A DNA stretch of 64,000 nt from Pseudooceanicola aestuarii. GTDB taxonomy: Bacteria > Pseudomonadota > Alphaproteobacteria > Rhodobacterales > Rhodobacteraceae. This document shows positions 27,298 to 37,315 of the stretch, piece by piece; the stretch's first letter is position 1, and each line of letters opens with the position of its first letter. The translations under genes were made by a program, and so were the position numbers. Under the pieces are notes generated by a model that worked only from the letters and a program-made list of their open reading frames with translations, was not told the origin of the DNA and ran no database searches. The DNA lies in the NCBI RefSeq assembly GCF_010614805.1, contig NZ_JAAFZC010000001.1, positions 970,001 to 1,034,000 on the forward strand, written 5' to 3'.

Positions 27298-30200
27298 ATG
27301 CGCGCCATCCTCGGCACCGTCCTTGTGGCGGCCCTGCTGTCCCTTGTATCGGCCGCACCGGCACAGGACGCCCGGCCAGACCCGTTGATCCCCGATCACC
27401 GCATGGTGGTGACGCCGGATCGCGATTTCTCCGGGGCGGATCTGCAACAGCTGTTCGACACCACGTTCGACGCCTGCCGCAACGCCTGTGCCAGCATCGC
27501 GGATTGCGCCGGCTTTACCTTCAACACCCGCAACAATTCCTGTTTCCCGAAATCCGCGATCACTGGCGAGACTCCCTATGAAGGCGCACGCTCGGCCCGG
27601 ATGACGCCGGTGCCGCAGGCCGCACGTGACCTGGCGGCGCAGCGGGCCGGGGATCTGGGATTCCTGGGTCCCCAGGGGCTGACGGCGGCACGGGATCAGG
27701 CGCGGATGATCGGCGCCCGTCACCCGGCCGGGCAATACGATACCCAGGCCCTGCTGGGCGCCGCGCGGGACCGCATGGCCAGCGGCGACCTGCTGAACGC
27801 GATGCGCTGGATGGGCGGCGCCGTGGCCCAAAGCGACGCCGCCGACCAATGGGCCGAATATGCCCGCCTGCTGCTGGAGATCCCCAAGGATCAATCCGGC
27901 GAGACCCGCGCCAATGCCGCGCGCGCCCTCTCTGCCGCCACCAACGCCTATCTCCGTGCACCCGGCGATCCGGCCCGCGCGCAGGCGCTGACCCTGATCG
28001 CCCGCGCGCTGGAGGTGGCCGACCGGGGCCGCGACATGATCCCCGCCCTGCAACTGGCGCACCGCCTGTCGCCACGCGCCGACATCGCCGAACAGCTGGA
28101 CCGGGCCGCTGGCCTGTACGGTTTTCGCATTACCGATCACCGCGTCGATCACAACGCCACGACCCCGCGCATCTGTGCGGAATTCACCGAACCGCTGGTG
28201 CGCGCCGGGGTCGATTACAGTGATTACGTCCGCCTGCCGGATCGGTCCATGGCCGTAGAGGCCACGGGCAGCGACATCTGCATCACCGGCGGCCAGCATG
28301 GCGAACGCTACAGCGTGACCTTCCGCGCGGGGCTGCCCGCCCGCGACGGCACCGCCCTGGCCCGCGACACAGAGCTGCGGTTCTACATCCGCGACCGCGA
28401 TCCGCAGGTGCGGTTCCCCGGCCGGGGCTACGTGCTGGCGAAATCGGCCGGCGCCGCGCTGCCCGTGACTTCGGTCAATGCCGACACGGTAGAGCTGAAG
28501 CTGCACCGCGTCAGCGATCGCAACCTGACCCGCGCGATCCAGCAGAGCTTTTTCAACCGCAACATCCATCCCTACGAGGAGGAGACCTTTGCCACCCAGC
28601 TGGCGCAGGAGATCTGGACCGGCACCGGAATATTGCAGAACCGGTTGAACCAGTCGATGACCACGCGCCTGCCGCTGGGTGACGTGCTGGCCGACCAGCC
28701 GCCCGGCGCCTATGCACTGACCGCGCAGATCCCCGGCGACGATCCCTACGAGGTGGAGCCGGTGACCCAATGGTTCCTGTTGACCGATCTGGGCCTGACC
28801 ACCCTGTCGGGCAATGACGGGCTGCATGTCTTTGTCCGGGGCCTGTCCGATGCCGACCCCCGCGCCGGGCTGGAGGTTCAGTTGATCTCCAACGCCAACG
28901 CGGTGCTGGGCACGGCACGCACCGATGATCAGGGGCATGCAGTGTTCGCCCCAGGGCTGACACGCGGCACCGGCGGCGCGACGCCTGCGTTGGTCACGGT
29001 GCGCGACGGGGCACGGGACATGGCCTTCCTGTCGCTGACCGATCCGGCCTTTGACCTGTCCGACCGTGGGGTGGCGGGCCGAGCGCCTGCCCCGCCGATC
29101 GACGTCTTCCTGGCCACGGACAGGGGCGCCTACCGCGCGGGAGAGGTGATCCACCTGACCGCGCTGGCCCGCGATGCAAAGGTGCGGGGGCTGGACGGCG
29201 TGCCGCTGACCGCGATCCTGACCCGGCCCGACGGCGTGGAATACGCGCGCCAGACCTCGACCCGCGATGCGGCCGGGGGGCATGTGATCGCCCTGCCCGT
29301 GGCCGAGACAGCCCCGCGCGGCGCCTGGCGGATCGACGTGAAATCCGATCTGGACGCCGCGCCGCTGGCCTCCACCACCGTGCTGGTCGAAGATTTCCTG
29401 CCCGAACGGATTGATTTCGACCTAGCCCTGCCGGAGGGCACGATTGCCCCCGGTGATACCCCCGATCTGACCCTTTCGGCGCGCTACCTCTTTGGCGCTC
29501 CTGCCGGTGACCTGCGGGTCGAGGGAGAGCTGCGCGCCACTCCGCAACGTCAGCTGTCCGAATGGCCGGGCTTTCTGCTGGGGCTGCATGACGCCCCCAC
29601 CCGCGCCGATGGCGAAGGCTTTGCCGGCGGGCGCACCGATGCCGACGGCCAGCTGAGCGCGCCGCTGCCACTGGATTTCATCACCCAGGACGACACCCGG
29701 CCCCGGCGGCTGGACGTGACGCTGCGGGTGCTCGAAGGCTCCGGTCGCCCGGTGGAGCGGCGGTTGACCCGCGAGCTGGCCCCCGCCGGGCCGGTGATCG
29801 GCATTCGTCCGCAAGGTGAAGATGTAATCCCCGAGGGGAGCGAGGCGGCCTTTGACCTCATCGCGCTTGGCCCCGACCTGGCGCCGCGACCGATGCAAGT
29901 GAGCTATACCGTCAACCGCGTGCGCGACCGCTATCAATGGTTCCAGCGCTTCGGCTCCTGGGAATGGGAGAAGTTCACCACCCGCACCGAGGTTACCACC
30001 GGCACCGCCACCCTGGGCCCCGATCCGGTCACGGTGACCGCGCCGGTGGACTGGGGGCGCTACGAGATCGTGGTGGAGCGGATCGACGGCCCCTATACCG
30101 CCTCCTCCGCCGAGGTTTACGCCGGCTGGTACGTGCCCGCCGACCCCGCCGCCACGCCCGATATGCTGGAACTGTCGCTGGACAAGCCCGGCTACCGCCC

Positions 30201-32763
30201 CGGCGACACCGCCGACCTGCGGCTGGTGCCGCGCCATGCGGGCAAGGCGCTGATCACCGTGGTCTCCGACCGGCTGATCGACATGATCGCGGTGGAGGTG
30301 CCGGAGGGTGAAAGCCACGTGTCGATCCCCGTCACCGAGGATTGGGGCGCGGGCGCCTATGTCACAGCGACGGTACTGCGCCCGATGGACGTGCCTGCCG
30401 GGCAGATGCCGGCCCGCGCGCTTGGCCTGTCCTACGCGCCGGTCGATCCCGGCGACAAGGCGCTGAAGGTCACGCTGGACGCGCCCAAGACGGCAAGCCC
30501 CCGTGGTCCGTTGACCGCCGCCGTCCAGCTGGAGGGCCTGCCCGCCGGTGAAACGGCCCATGTCACGCTGGCCGCCGTCGATGTCGGCATCCTGAACCTG
30601 ACCGCGTTCGACACCCCCGACCCACAGGCGCATTATTTTGGCCAGCGGCGACTGGGCGTGGAATTCCGCGATCTCTACGGACGGCTGATCAATTCGCTGG
30701 ACGGCGCGATGGGTCAAGTCCGGTCCGGTGGCGATGCCGGTACGCAGCCCGGCCTGCAATCCCCACCCCCGACCGAGGAACTGGTGGCCTTCTTCACCGG
30801 GCCGCTGCAAGTCGATGGCGACGGCCGGGCCGAGGTCACCATGGAGCTGCCGGAGTTCAACGGCACCGTGCGGCTGATGGCGCTGGCCTGGTCGCCCACC
30901 GGCGTCGGATCGGCCGAGGCGGATGTGCTGGTACGTGACCCCGTGGTGGTCACCGCCACCCTGCCCCGGTTCCTGGCGCCGGGTGACACGTCGCGCCTGT
31001 TGCTGGAAATCGTTCATGCCACCGGACCTGCCGGCGATATGGCGCTGGAGGTCGCGGCAGACGGCGTGACGCTGGACGCCGCAACCCTGCCGGAAACCTT
31101 CGAACTGGGCCCTCAGGGCCGCACCTCTTTCGCCCTTCCTGTCACGGCAGGGGATGTGGGCGACCACCGCGTCAGCGTCACCCTGACCACCCCGGACGGC
31201 ACACGTCTGGCCAAGGATCTGACCCTGCCGGTGCGCGCCAACGATCCCGAGATTGCCACCACCCGCCGGTTCGAACTGGCGGCTGGCGACATCTTCACCC
31301 TTGATGATCAGGTCTTTACCGGGATGCGACCGGGCAGCGGCACGGCCTTGATCTCTGCCGGGCCGCTGGCGCGGTTCGACGCGCCGGGGATGCTGGCGAT
31401 GCTGGACCGCTACCCCTATGGCTGCACGGAACAGGTGACCTCGCAGGCGATGCCGCTGCTCTACCTGTCGTCGGTCGCCGGGCAGATAGGGCTGGAGGAC
31501 GACACCCGGGTCCGTGACCGGATCGACCGGGCCATCACCCGCGTCCTGACCCGGCAGACCGGGGGCGGGGCCTTTGGCCTGTGGCGCGCGCGCGCCGGGG
31601 ATGGCTGGCTGGACGCCTATGTCTCCGACTTCCTGTCGCGGGCCCGGTTGGCAGGGTATACGGTGCCCGACGCGGCCTTTGCCACGGCGATGGACAATCT
31701 GCGCAACCGCGTGAACTACGCCCCGGATTTCGAGGCCGACACCAATGGAGGCGGCAGCGCGCTGGCCTATGCGCTGATGGTGCTGGCCCGCGAGGGCATC
31801 GCCACAATGGGGGACCTGCGCTACTACGCCGATGCCAAAGGCGATGATTTCGCGACCCCGCTGGCCGCCGCGCAGTTGGGCGCGGCGCTGGCAATGTACG
31901 GCGACCAGACCCGCGCCGACGCCATGTTCGCCCGCGCCGACGCGATGATGCGCCACCGCCAGAGCGCCGAAGGGCCGGTCTATCGCGCCGATTACGGCAC
32001 CAACCTGCGCGATGCCGCCGGTGTGCTGGCCCTTGCGGTGGAAAGTGGCTCCACCGCCGTGGACCGGGCGCGGCTGGCCAACCGCATCGCCGCACCGGAG
32101 GGGCGACGCTCCACCCAGGAAAGCGTCTGGACCCTTCTTGCGGCCCATGCCCTGACAGAGGCACCCGGCGGCGGCGGCCTGAGCGTGAATGGCACCCCGC
32201 AGACCGCGCCGCTGATCCGCCGGGAGGAAGCGCAGACCCTGACCCCGCAGCAGATCCGCAACACCGGCAGCCGCGCCACCAGCCTGACGCTGACCACGAT
32301 CGGCACCCCCCGCATTCCCGCCCCCGCCGGCGGTTATGGCTACGGGATCGAACGGCTGTATTTCGACATGCAGGGCAATCGCGCCACGCTGGATGACCTG
32401 CACGCTGGCGATCGGCTGGTCACCGTCTTGCGCGTCACCCCGTTCGAGGAGACAGGCGCCCGGCTGATGATCGACGATGCCCTGCCCGCCGGGTTCGAGA
32501 TCGACAATCCCAACCTGCTGCGCGCGGGCGATCCCGGTGCGCTGGACTGGCTGGACACGGTGGAAACCCGCACCACCGAGTTCCGCGCCGACAGGTTCCT
32601 TGCCGCCGTCGACTGGCGCTCGGCCAAGCCGTTCGAACTGGCCTACGTGGTACGCGCGATCACGCCGGGCCGCTATCACCACCCCGCCGCCGTGGTGGAG
32701 GACATGTATCGCCCCCGCTACCGCGCCCGGACGGATGCCGGCCGCATCACCATCGCGGAGTGA
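27298..32763 (+). CDS. Bacterial alpha-2-macroglobulin with N-terminal PAN/apple-like domain
   Basis: This 1821-aa periplasmic protease trap begins with a signal peptide ending near AAPAQD, followed by a cysteine-containing PAN/apple-like domain (about 38-100; CRNACASIADCAGF), then macroglobulin domains. The reactive thioester motif CTEQ is intact at residues 1376-1379 (YPYGCTEQVTSQ). Bacterial A2M covalently captures attacking proteases and partners with PBP1C, whose gene overlaps the stop codon here (GTGA). The added N-terminal PAN domain is typical of the YfhM-like branch in alphaproteobacteria as far as I recall. Confidence 0.94.
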   Translation: MRAILGTVLVAALLSLVSAAPAQDARPDPLIPDHRMVVTPDRDFSGADLQQLFDTTFDACRNACASIADCAGFTFNTRNNSCFPKSAITGETPYEGARSARMTPVPQAARDLAAQRAGDLGFLGPQGLTAARDQARMIGARHPAGQYDTQALLGAARDRMASGDLLNAMRWMGGAVAQSDAADQWAEYARLLLEIPKDQSGETRANAARALSAATNAYLRAPGDPARAQALTLIARALEVADRGRDMIPALQLAHRLSPRADIAEQLDRAAGLYGFRITDHRVDHNATTPRICAEFTEPLVRAGVDYSDYVRLPDRSMAVEATGSDICITGGQHGERYSVTFRAGLPARDGTALARDTELRFYIRDRDPQVRFPGRGYVLAKSAGAALPVTSVNADTVELKLHRVSDRNLTRAIQQSFFNRNIHPYEEETFATQLAQEIWTGTGILQNRLNQSMTTRLPLGDVLADQPPGAYALTAQIPGDDPYEVEPVTQWFLLTDLGLTTLSGNDGLHVFVRGLSDADPRAGLEVQLISNANAVLGTARTDDQGHAVFAPGLTRGTGGATPALVTVRDGARDMAFLSLTDPAFDLSDRGVAGRAPAPPIDVFLATDRGAYRAGEVIHLTALARDAKVRGLDGVPLTAILTRPDGVEYARQTSTRDAAGGHVIALPVAETAPRGAWRIDVKSDLDAAPLASTTVLVEDFLPERIDFDLALPEGTIAPGDTPDLTLSARYLFGAPAGDLRVEGELRATPQRQLSEWPGFLLGLHDAPTRADGEGFAGGRTDADGQLSAPLPLDFITQDDTRPRRLDVTLRVLEGSGRPVERRLTRELAPAGPVIGIRPQGEDVIPEGSEAAFDLIALGPDLAPRPMQVSYTVNRVRDRYQWFQRFGSWEWEKFTTRTEVTTGTATLGPDPVTVTAPVDWGRYEIVVERIDGPYTASSAEVYAGWYVPADPAATPDMLELSLDKPGYRPGDTADLRLVPRHAGKALITVVSDRLIDMIAVEVPEGESHVSIPVTEDWGAGAYVTATVLRPMDVPAGQMPARALGLSYAPVDPGDKALKVTLDAPKTASPRGPLTAAVQLEGLPAGETAHVTLAAVDVGILNLTAFDTPDPQAHYFGQRRLGVEFRDLYGRLINSLDGAMGQVRSGGDAGTQPGLQSPPPTEELVAFFTGPLQVDGDGRAEVTMELPEFNGTVRLMALAWSPTGVGSAEADVLVRDPVVVTATLPRFLAPGDTSRLLLEIVHATGPAGDMALEVAADGVTLDAATLPETFELGPQGRTSFALPVTAGDVGDHRVSVTLTTPDGTRLAKDLTLPVRANDPEIATTRRFELAAGDIFTLDDQVFTGMRPGSGTALISAGPLARFDAPGMLAMLDRYPYGCTEQVTSQAMPLLYLSSVAGQIGLEDDTRVRDRIDRAITRVLTRQTGGGAFGLWRARAGDGWLDAYVSDFLSRARLAGYTVPDAAFATAMDNLRNRVNYAPDFEADTNGGGSALAYALMVLAREGIATMGDLRYYADAKGDDFATPLAAAQLGAALAMYGDQTRADAMFARADAMMRHRQSAEGPVYRADYGTNLRDAAGVLALAVESGSTAVDRARLANRIAAPEGRRSTQESVWTLLAAHALTEAPGGGGLSVNGTPQTAPLIRREEAQTLTPQQIRNTGSRATSLTLTTIGTPRIPAPAGGYGYGIERLYFDMQGNRATLDDLHAGDRLVTVLRVTPFEETGARLMIDDALPAGFEIDNPNLLRAGDPGALDWLDTVETRTTEFRADRFLAAVDWRSAKPFELAYVVRAITPGRYHHPAAVVEDMYRPRYRARTDAGRITIAE

Positions 32764-34823
32764 CGGCTGTGGCACGGGGCGGATGGCTGGCCGGGCTGGC
32801 CGCCGTGCTGCTGCTTGCGGGCGGTGCACGCGACGGCGTCGACCGCTGGATCGACGCGACCCCGATGCCGGCGCTGGTGCCTGCCACCTCGGTCGAGGTG
32901 CGGGACCGCGACGGCGCGCTGCTGCGGGCCTACACGGCGGGCGACGGGCTGTGGCGGTTGGCCGCCCCGCCTCGCCCGGAGATCGATCCCGGCTACCTGC
33001 GGATGCTGGTCACCTACGAGGACCGGCGCTTTGCCGATCACGCCGGTGTCGATCCCCGTGCGATCCTGCGCGCCGGGTGGCAGGCGCTCAGGTCCGGGCG
33101 GGTCGTCTCCGGCGCCTCTACCCTGACGATGCAGGTCGCGCGCCTTCTGGAGAACAGCGGCACCGGCCAATGGCGTGGCAAGCTGCGGCAGGCGCGGCTG
33201 GCGCTGGCGCTGGAACGGCGGCTGGACAAGGCGCAGATCCTGAACCTGTACCTGACCCTCGCCCCCTATGGCGGCAATATCGAGGGGCTGCGCGCCGCCA
33301 CCCTGTCCTGGTTGGGAAAGGAACCCACCCGCCTGACCCCGGCCGAAGCGGCGTTCCTGGTGGCCCTCCCCCAATCGCCCGAGGCCCGGCGCCCGGACCG
33401 CCACCCCCGCGCCGCCCGCACAGCCCGTGACCGGGTGTTGCAGCGGATGCATCGCGCCGGGGTGATCGACGCCAGCGCCCTGGCTGCCGCATTGTCCGAT
33501 CCGCTGCCGCAGCGGCGCCGGGCCTTTCCCGCGCTGGCGCCGCATCTCTCCGACCGCGCCCGCGCCGAACGGCCCGAGGCGCTGCGCCACGACCTGACGC
33601 TGGATGCCGATCTTCAGGCGCGGCTGGAAGGCCTGGCCAGGGAGGCCCTGCGCGGGCAGGTCTTCGGCCTGTCGGTGGCGGTGCTGGTGGCCAATCACCG
33701 GAGCGGGGCGATCCTGGCCTCTGTCGGGTCGGCGGGGCTGGGCCAGCGGGGACAGGGGTTCGTCGACATGACGCAGGCTGTCCGGTCGCCCGGCTCCACG
33801 CTGAAGCCGCTGATCTACGCGCTGGCCTTTGACCGGGGGCTTGCCCATCCCGAAACCCTGATCGACGACCGGCCGACGGATTTCGCCGGCTACGCCCCGC
33901 AGAATTTCGACGGCGTCTTTCGCGGGCGGATCCGGGTCGCCGATGCGCTGCGTCTGTCGTTGAACCTGCCCGCCGTTCTGCTGACCGAGGCCCTGGGCCC
34001 CGCCAACCTGATGGCCGCCTTGCGCCGCGCCGATGTGACCCCCCGGCTGAGCGGCCCCGCCGGGCTGGCCGTTGCGCTTGGCGGGGTCGGGATGTCGCTT
34101 CGGGACCTGGTGCAGCTCTATTCCGGGTTGGCGCAGGGCGGGCAGGTCCGCGCCCTGCATCACCGCCAGGGCACACCGGCGACGGCAGCCCGCCGTCTGA
34201 CCTCGGCCGCTTCGGCCTGGCAGGTGGGGCATGTGCTGGCCGACCTGCCCCCGCCTGGCGGCGCGCCAGTCCGGCGGATCGCCTGGAAGACCGGCACATC
34301 CTATGGCCACCGCGATGCCTGGGCGATCGGCTATGACGGGGCGCATGTGATCGGTGTCTGGCTGGGGCGACCCGATGGCACGCCGGTGCCGGGGGCCTTT
34401 GGCGCGGACCTGGCCGCGCCACTGCTGTTTCAGGCCTTCGACCGACTTGCAGGCTCCCTGACGGGACAGGCCAGCCCCCTGCCCCCGCCTCCGCCGGAAA
34501 CGCTGTTGGTCGGAGCCTCGTTGCTGCCCGAACCGTTGCGCCAGTTCCGGCGCCGCACAGAGGGGATGCCGCGCGATCCGGATGCCCCGGCGCTGGCCTT
34601 TCCGCCCGACGGCGTGCGCCTGCCGCTGGACGGCGCCCCCCTGCCCGTGCGGGTACGCGACGGGCGGCCGCCCTTTACCTGGCTGGTCAACGGCGCGCCG
34701 GTGCTGACGGGCCAGCGCGGGCGGGAAGCCTTCCTGCCCGGTCTTGGCCCCGGCTTCACCGACCTGACGGTCATCGATGCGGCGGGCCGGTCGGCACGGG
34801 CGCAGGTGCGGCTGGATCCCTGA
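32760..34823 (+). CDS. pbpC: Penicillin-binding protein 1C
   Basis: PBP1C is a bifunctional peptidoglycan synthase partnered with bacterial A2M. The 687-aa protein has an N-terminal anchor (AGLAAVLLLAGGA), a glycosyltransferase domain with catalytic-type VTYEDRRFADHAGVD and STLTMQVARLL, a transpeptidase domain with SPGSTLKP (SxxK), SLN and KTGTS, and the C-terminal BiPBP-C domain (PFTWLVNGAPV). The start is GTG 32760 overlapping the A2M stop; a second GTG nine bases later is possible. Confidence 0.95.
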   Translation: MTAVARGGWLAGLAAVLLLAGGARDGVDRWIDATPMPALVPATSVEVRDRDGALLRAYTAGDGLWRLAAPPRPEIDPGYLRMLVTYEDRRFADHAGVDPRAILRAGWQALRSGRVVSGASTLTMQVARLLENSGTGQWRGKLRQARLALALERRLDKAQILNLYLTLAPYGGNIEGLRAATLSWLGKEPTRLTPAEAAFLVALPQSPEARRPDRHPRAARTARDRVLQRMHRAGVIDASALAAALSDPLPQRRRAFPALAPHLSDRARAERPEALRHDLTLDADLQARLEGLAREALRGQVFGLSVAVLVANHRSGAILASVGSAGLGQRGQGFVDMTQAVRSPGSTLKPLIYALAFDRGLAHPETLIDDRPTDFAGYAPQNFDGVFRGRIRVADALRLSLNLPAVLLTEALGPANLMAALRRADVTPRLSGPAGLAVALGGVGMSLRDLVQLYSGLAQGGQVRALHHRQGTPATAARRLTSAASAWQVGHVLADLPPPGGAPVRRIAWKTGTSYGHRDAWAIGYDGAHVIGVWLGRPDGTPVPGAFGADLAAPLLFQAFDRLAGSLTGQASPLPPPPPETLLVGASLLPEPLRQFRRRTEGMPRDPDAPALAFPPDGVRLPLDGAPLPVRVRDGRPPFTWLVNGAPVLTGQRGREAFLPGLGPGFTDLTVIDAAGRSARAQVRLDP

Positions 34824-34899
34824 CCGGCGCCGCGCGGCCACTGGACATGGCCGGCAAAGGGCGTAGCGTGGCCCAAACTGGCCGCGAAGGAGTCCCGCG

Positions 34900-36252
34900 A
34901 TGAAGGATAACACCACGCTGAAAGAGCTGAACGCCCGCCACCTGTGGCACCCCATGGCCCACCCTGCGGACATGCAGGCCAATGCCCCGGTGATCGTGCA
35001 ATCCGCCGAAGGCAGCACCATCACCGATATCGACGGCCACCGGGTGGTGGACGCGGTCGGCGGGCTGTGGTGCGTCAACCTGGGGTATTCCAACCGGGCG
35101 GTGAAGGACGCGGTCACCGCGCAGATGGATATCCTGCCCTATTACTCCGCCTTTGGCGGTACCACCAACCCCCCCGCGATCGAAGCCGCCGAAGCGGTGC
35201 AGGAGATGTTCGCCGAAGACGGGATGGCCCGCGTCTTCTTTACCTCTGGCGGGTCGGATTCAGTGGAATCCTGCCTGCGTCTGTCGCGCCAGTATCACCG
35301 GCTGCGCGGCGAAATCGGACGGACCAAGTTCCTGTCCCTGAAGAAGGGCTACCACGGCACCCATTTCGGCGGCGCCTCCGTCAATGGCAACAACCGGTTC
35401 CGCACCGCCTACGAGCCGCTGCTGGCGGGCTGTCACCACATCCCCGCGCCCTATACCTACCGCAACCCCTTCGACGAGACGGATCCCGCCAAACTGGCGC
35501 AACGCATCGCCGCCGCCATGGTGGACGAGATCGAATTCCAGGGCCCCGCCACCATCGCCGCCTTCATCATGGAACCGATCCTGGGGGCTGGCGGCGTGAT
35601 CGTGCCCGACCCCTCCTTCATGACGTTGATGCGGGAGATCTGTGACCGCTACGGCATCCTGATGATCGCGGACGAGGTGATCTGCGGCTTTGGCCGGACC
35701 GGTGACTGGTCCGGCTCCCGCCATTGGGGGGTGAAGCCCGACATGATGTCGATGGCCAAGGGTATCACCTCCGGCTATTTTCCGGTCGGGGCCGCGCTGA
35801 TGTCCGACAAAATCGCCGAGGTGTTTGAAAGCGATCAGAGCGGCGAAGGGGCGATCTACCATGGCTACACCTATTCCGCCCATCCCGTCGGCGCCGCGGC
35901 AGTGGTCGCCAACCTGTCGGAACTGCGCCGCCTGGACCCGCGCGCGAACGCGGCGGAGCGCGGGCGCCAGCTGTACGACGGTTGCCTGGCCTTGCAGGAG
36001 AAATACGACATCATCGGCGATGTCCGGGGCGGACACGGGCTGATGACCGGGCTGGAATTCGTCTCGGATCGCGCGTCGAAGACGCCGATGGACGCGGGCG
36101 TTGTGAAGCGGATCCAGAAGGTCGCCTACGACTCCGGGGCCATGGTACGGCCCGGCGCGCCGAATATCCTCATGTCGCCACCGCTGACCATCACCGAGGC
36201 GGAGATCGCACAGGTGCTGGCCGCGCTGGACAAGGGCATCGCCGCCGCCTGA
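34900..36252 (+). CDS. Class III (omega) aminotransferase
   Basis: A 450-aa PLP-dependent transaminase of the aspartate-aminotransferase-family class III group. Visible are the N-terminal HLWHPMAHPADM, GGLWCVNLGYSN, the PLP-site IADEVICGFGRTG (aspartate binding the pyridine nitrogen) and the lysine in MSMAKGITSGYFP that forms the Schiff base. Related proteins act on beta-alanine, putrescine, taurine or aromatic amines, and the substrate cannot be decided here. AAGGAG precedes the ATG. Confidence 0.93.
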   Translation: MKDNTTLKELNARHLWHPMAHPADMQANAPVIVQSAEGSTITDIDGHRVVDAVGGLWCVNLGYSNRAVKDAVTAQMDILPYYSAFGGTTNPPAIEAAEAVQEMFAEDGMARVFFTSGGSDSVESCLRLSRQYHRLRGEIGRTKFLSLKKGYHGTHFGGASVNGNNRFRTAYEPLLAGCHHIPAPYTYRNPFDETDPAKLAQRIAAAMVDEIEFQGPATIAAFIMEPILGAGGVIVPDPSFMTLMREICDRYGILMIADEVICGFGRTGDWSGSRHWGVKPDMMSMAKGITSGYFPVGAALMSDKIAEVFESDQSGEGAIYHGYTYSAHPVGAAAVVANLSELRRLDPRANAAERGRQLYDGCLALQEKYDIIGDVRGGHGLMTGLEFVSDRASKTPMDAGVVKRIQKVAYDSGAMVRPGAPNILMSPPLTITEAEIAQVLAALDKGIAAA

Positions 36253-36326
36253 GCATCCGTTTGCGTTTCGGGCTTGCCGCGCGATCCGGCGGAGCGCCTG
36301 CGGCGCACATCCATTCCGGGATGGAG

Positions 36327-36347
36327 GGGGCCTTCAGCCCCCTTTTG
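36327..36347 (+). terminator. Terminator after the aminotransferase gene
   Basis: GGGGGC-CTTCA-GCCCCC followed by TTTT forms a classic intrinsic terminator 75 bases after the aminotransferase stop. The roughly 250 bases to the petC end also hold the motif GGTATTTGAGCCCGAAGGAGG, a variant of a short dispersed intergenic repeat common in this group, and no gene. Confidence 0.7.
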
Positions 36348-36442
36348 CGCGCCGGGCGCGCAATTCACCCCCAACGGTATTTGAGCCCGAAGGAGGCGAA
36401 GCGTAACGCATAGCAGGTAAATCGGTCCGGAGAATGGGCAGC

Positions 36443-36479
36443 AAAAAGGGCCGGTCGCACGTCGCGACCGGCCCTTTTT
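36443..36479. terminator. Bidirectional terminator between aminotransferase and petABC
   Basis: A perfect 16-base-pair stem (AAAAAGGGCCGGTCGC and its complement around ACGTC) with A-runs on one side and T-runs on the other can stop transcription from both directions: the petABC operon from the right and the aminotransferase unit from the left. Confidence 0.92.
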
Positions 36480-36500
36480 GGATCATGTAGGGGGCGCGTG

Positions 36501-37298
36501 TCAGGCCGACGTCTTGGCCTTTTTCTTGATCGGCGCCCAGATCTTCTTGTTCGTGAGGTAGAGCAGCACGGACAGGATGGTGAGGAAGATCACGGCGGTG
36601 AAGCCCGCGTGTTTGCGCGCCATCATCTTGGGCTCTGCCGCCCACATGAGGAAGGCGGCGACGTCCTCGGCCTCGTGATGCAGCTCGTTGGAATGGCCAT
36701 CGGCGAATTCAATGTCCTCACCGGCCAGAGGCGGAGCCATGGCGATCCAGCCGCCAGGGAAGGCGGTGTTTTCATAGAAGGTGGCACCCGCCTGTTCCTT
36801 CGTCTCCCCGGTGTAGCCGGTCAGGATGGAGACGATGTATTCCGGGCCACCGATGCCCTTCACGAACTGGTTGATCCCGGTGCCGTAGGGCCCGTGGAAC
36901 CCGGCGCGCGCCTTGGCCATCAGGCTGAGGTCGGGTGCGTTTTCCAGGTTGGAGCCGGGGAAATGGTCCGTGGCCTTCGCCGGACGGAAATCATCCAGCT
37001 CCGCGTCGAAGACTTCGAAGTTCTGTTCGGCATAGGCCCGGACCTGATCTTCGGGCAGGTGCGGGCCACCTTCGTCGCCCAGCGTCCGCAGCGGCACGTA
37101 TTGCAGGCCATGGCAGGCGGCGCAGACCTCGGTATAGACCTGAAGGCCGCGTTGCAGCTGGTTCTGATCAAAGGCGCCGAACGGACCCTCGAAGGAGAAA
37201 TCCACGTCGTGGGTGTGGCCCTCGTCGCCCGCCGCCTGGGCCGCGCCGGAGGCGAGACCAAGGGCCAGAAGGGCAGAGAGAAGGGGTTTCATGAACAT
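36501..37298 (-). CDS. petC: Cytochrome c1 of the bc1 complex
   Basis: The 265-aa membrane-anchored cytochrome c1 passes electrons from the Rieske protein to soluble cytochrome c. It has a cleavable signal peptide ([13 protein letters not shown]), the haem-binding site CAACHGLQ near residue 53, the axial-methionine region [11 protein letters not shown] and a C-terminal membrane helix ([16 protein letters not shown]). The start may be 37298 or the ATG six bases later; both follow AAGGAAAGGA. It is the last gene of petABC. Confidence 0.97.
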   Translation of the reverse strand: MFMKPLLSALLALGLASGAAQAAGDEGHTHDVDFSFEGPFGAFDQNQLQRGLQVYTEVCAACHGLQYVPLRTLGDEGGPHLPEDQVRAYAEQNFEVFDAELDDFRPAKATDHFPGSNLENAPDLSLMAKARAGFHGPYGTGINQFVKGIGGPEYIVSILTGYTGETKEQAGATFYENTAFPGGWIAMAPPLAGEDIEFADGHSNELHHEAEDVAAFLMWAAEPKMMARKHAGFTAVIFLTILSVLLYLTNKKIWAPIKKKAKTSA

Positions 37299-37315
37299 CT
37301 GACTCTGTCCTTTCC

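Noticed and set aside
29422-32829. An open frame of over 1,100 codons antisense to the alpha-2-macroglobulin gene
   Set aside because: The translation is rich in Gly/Arg/His/Gln without domain motifs, while the plus strand encodes a complete A2M with CTEQ.
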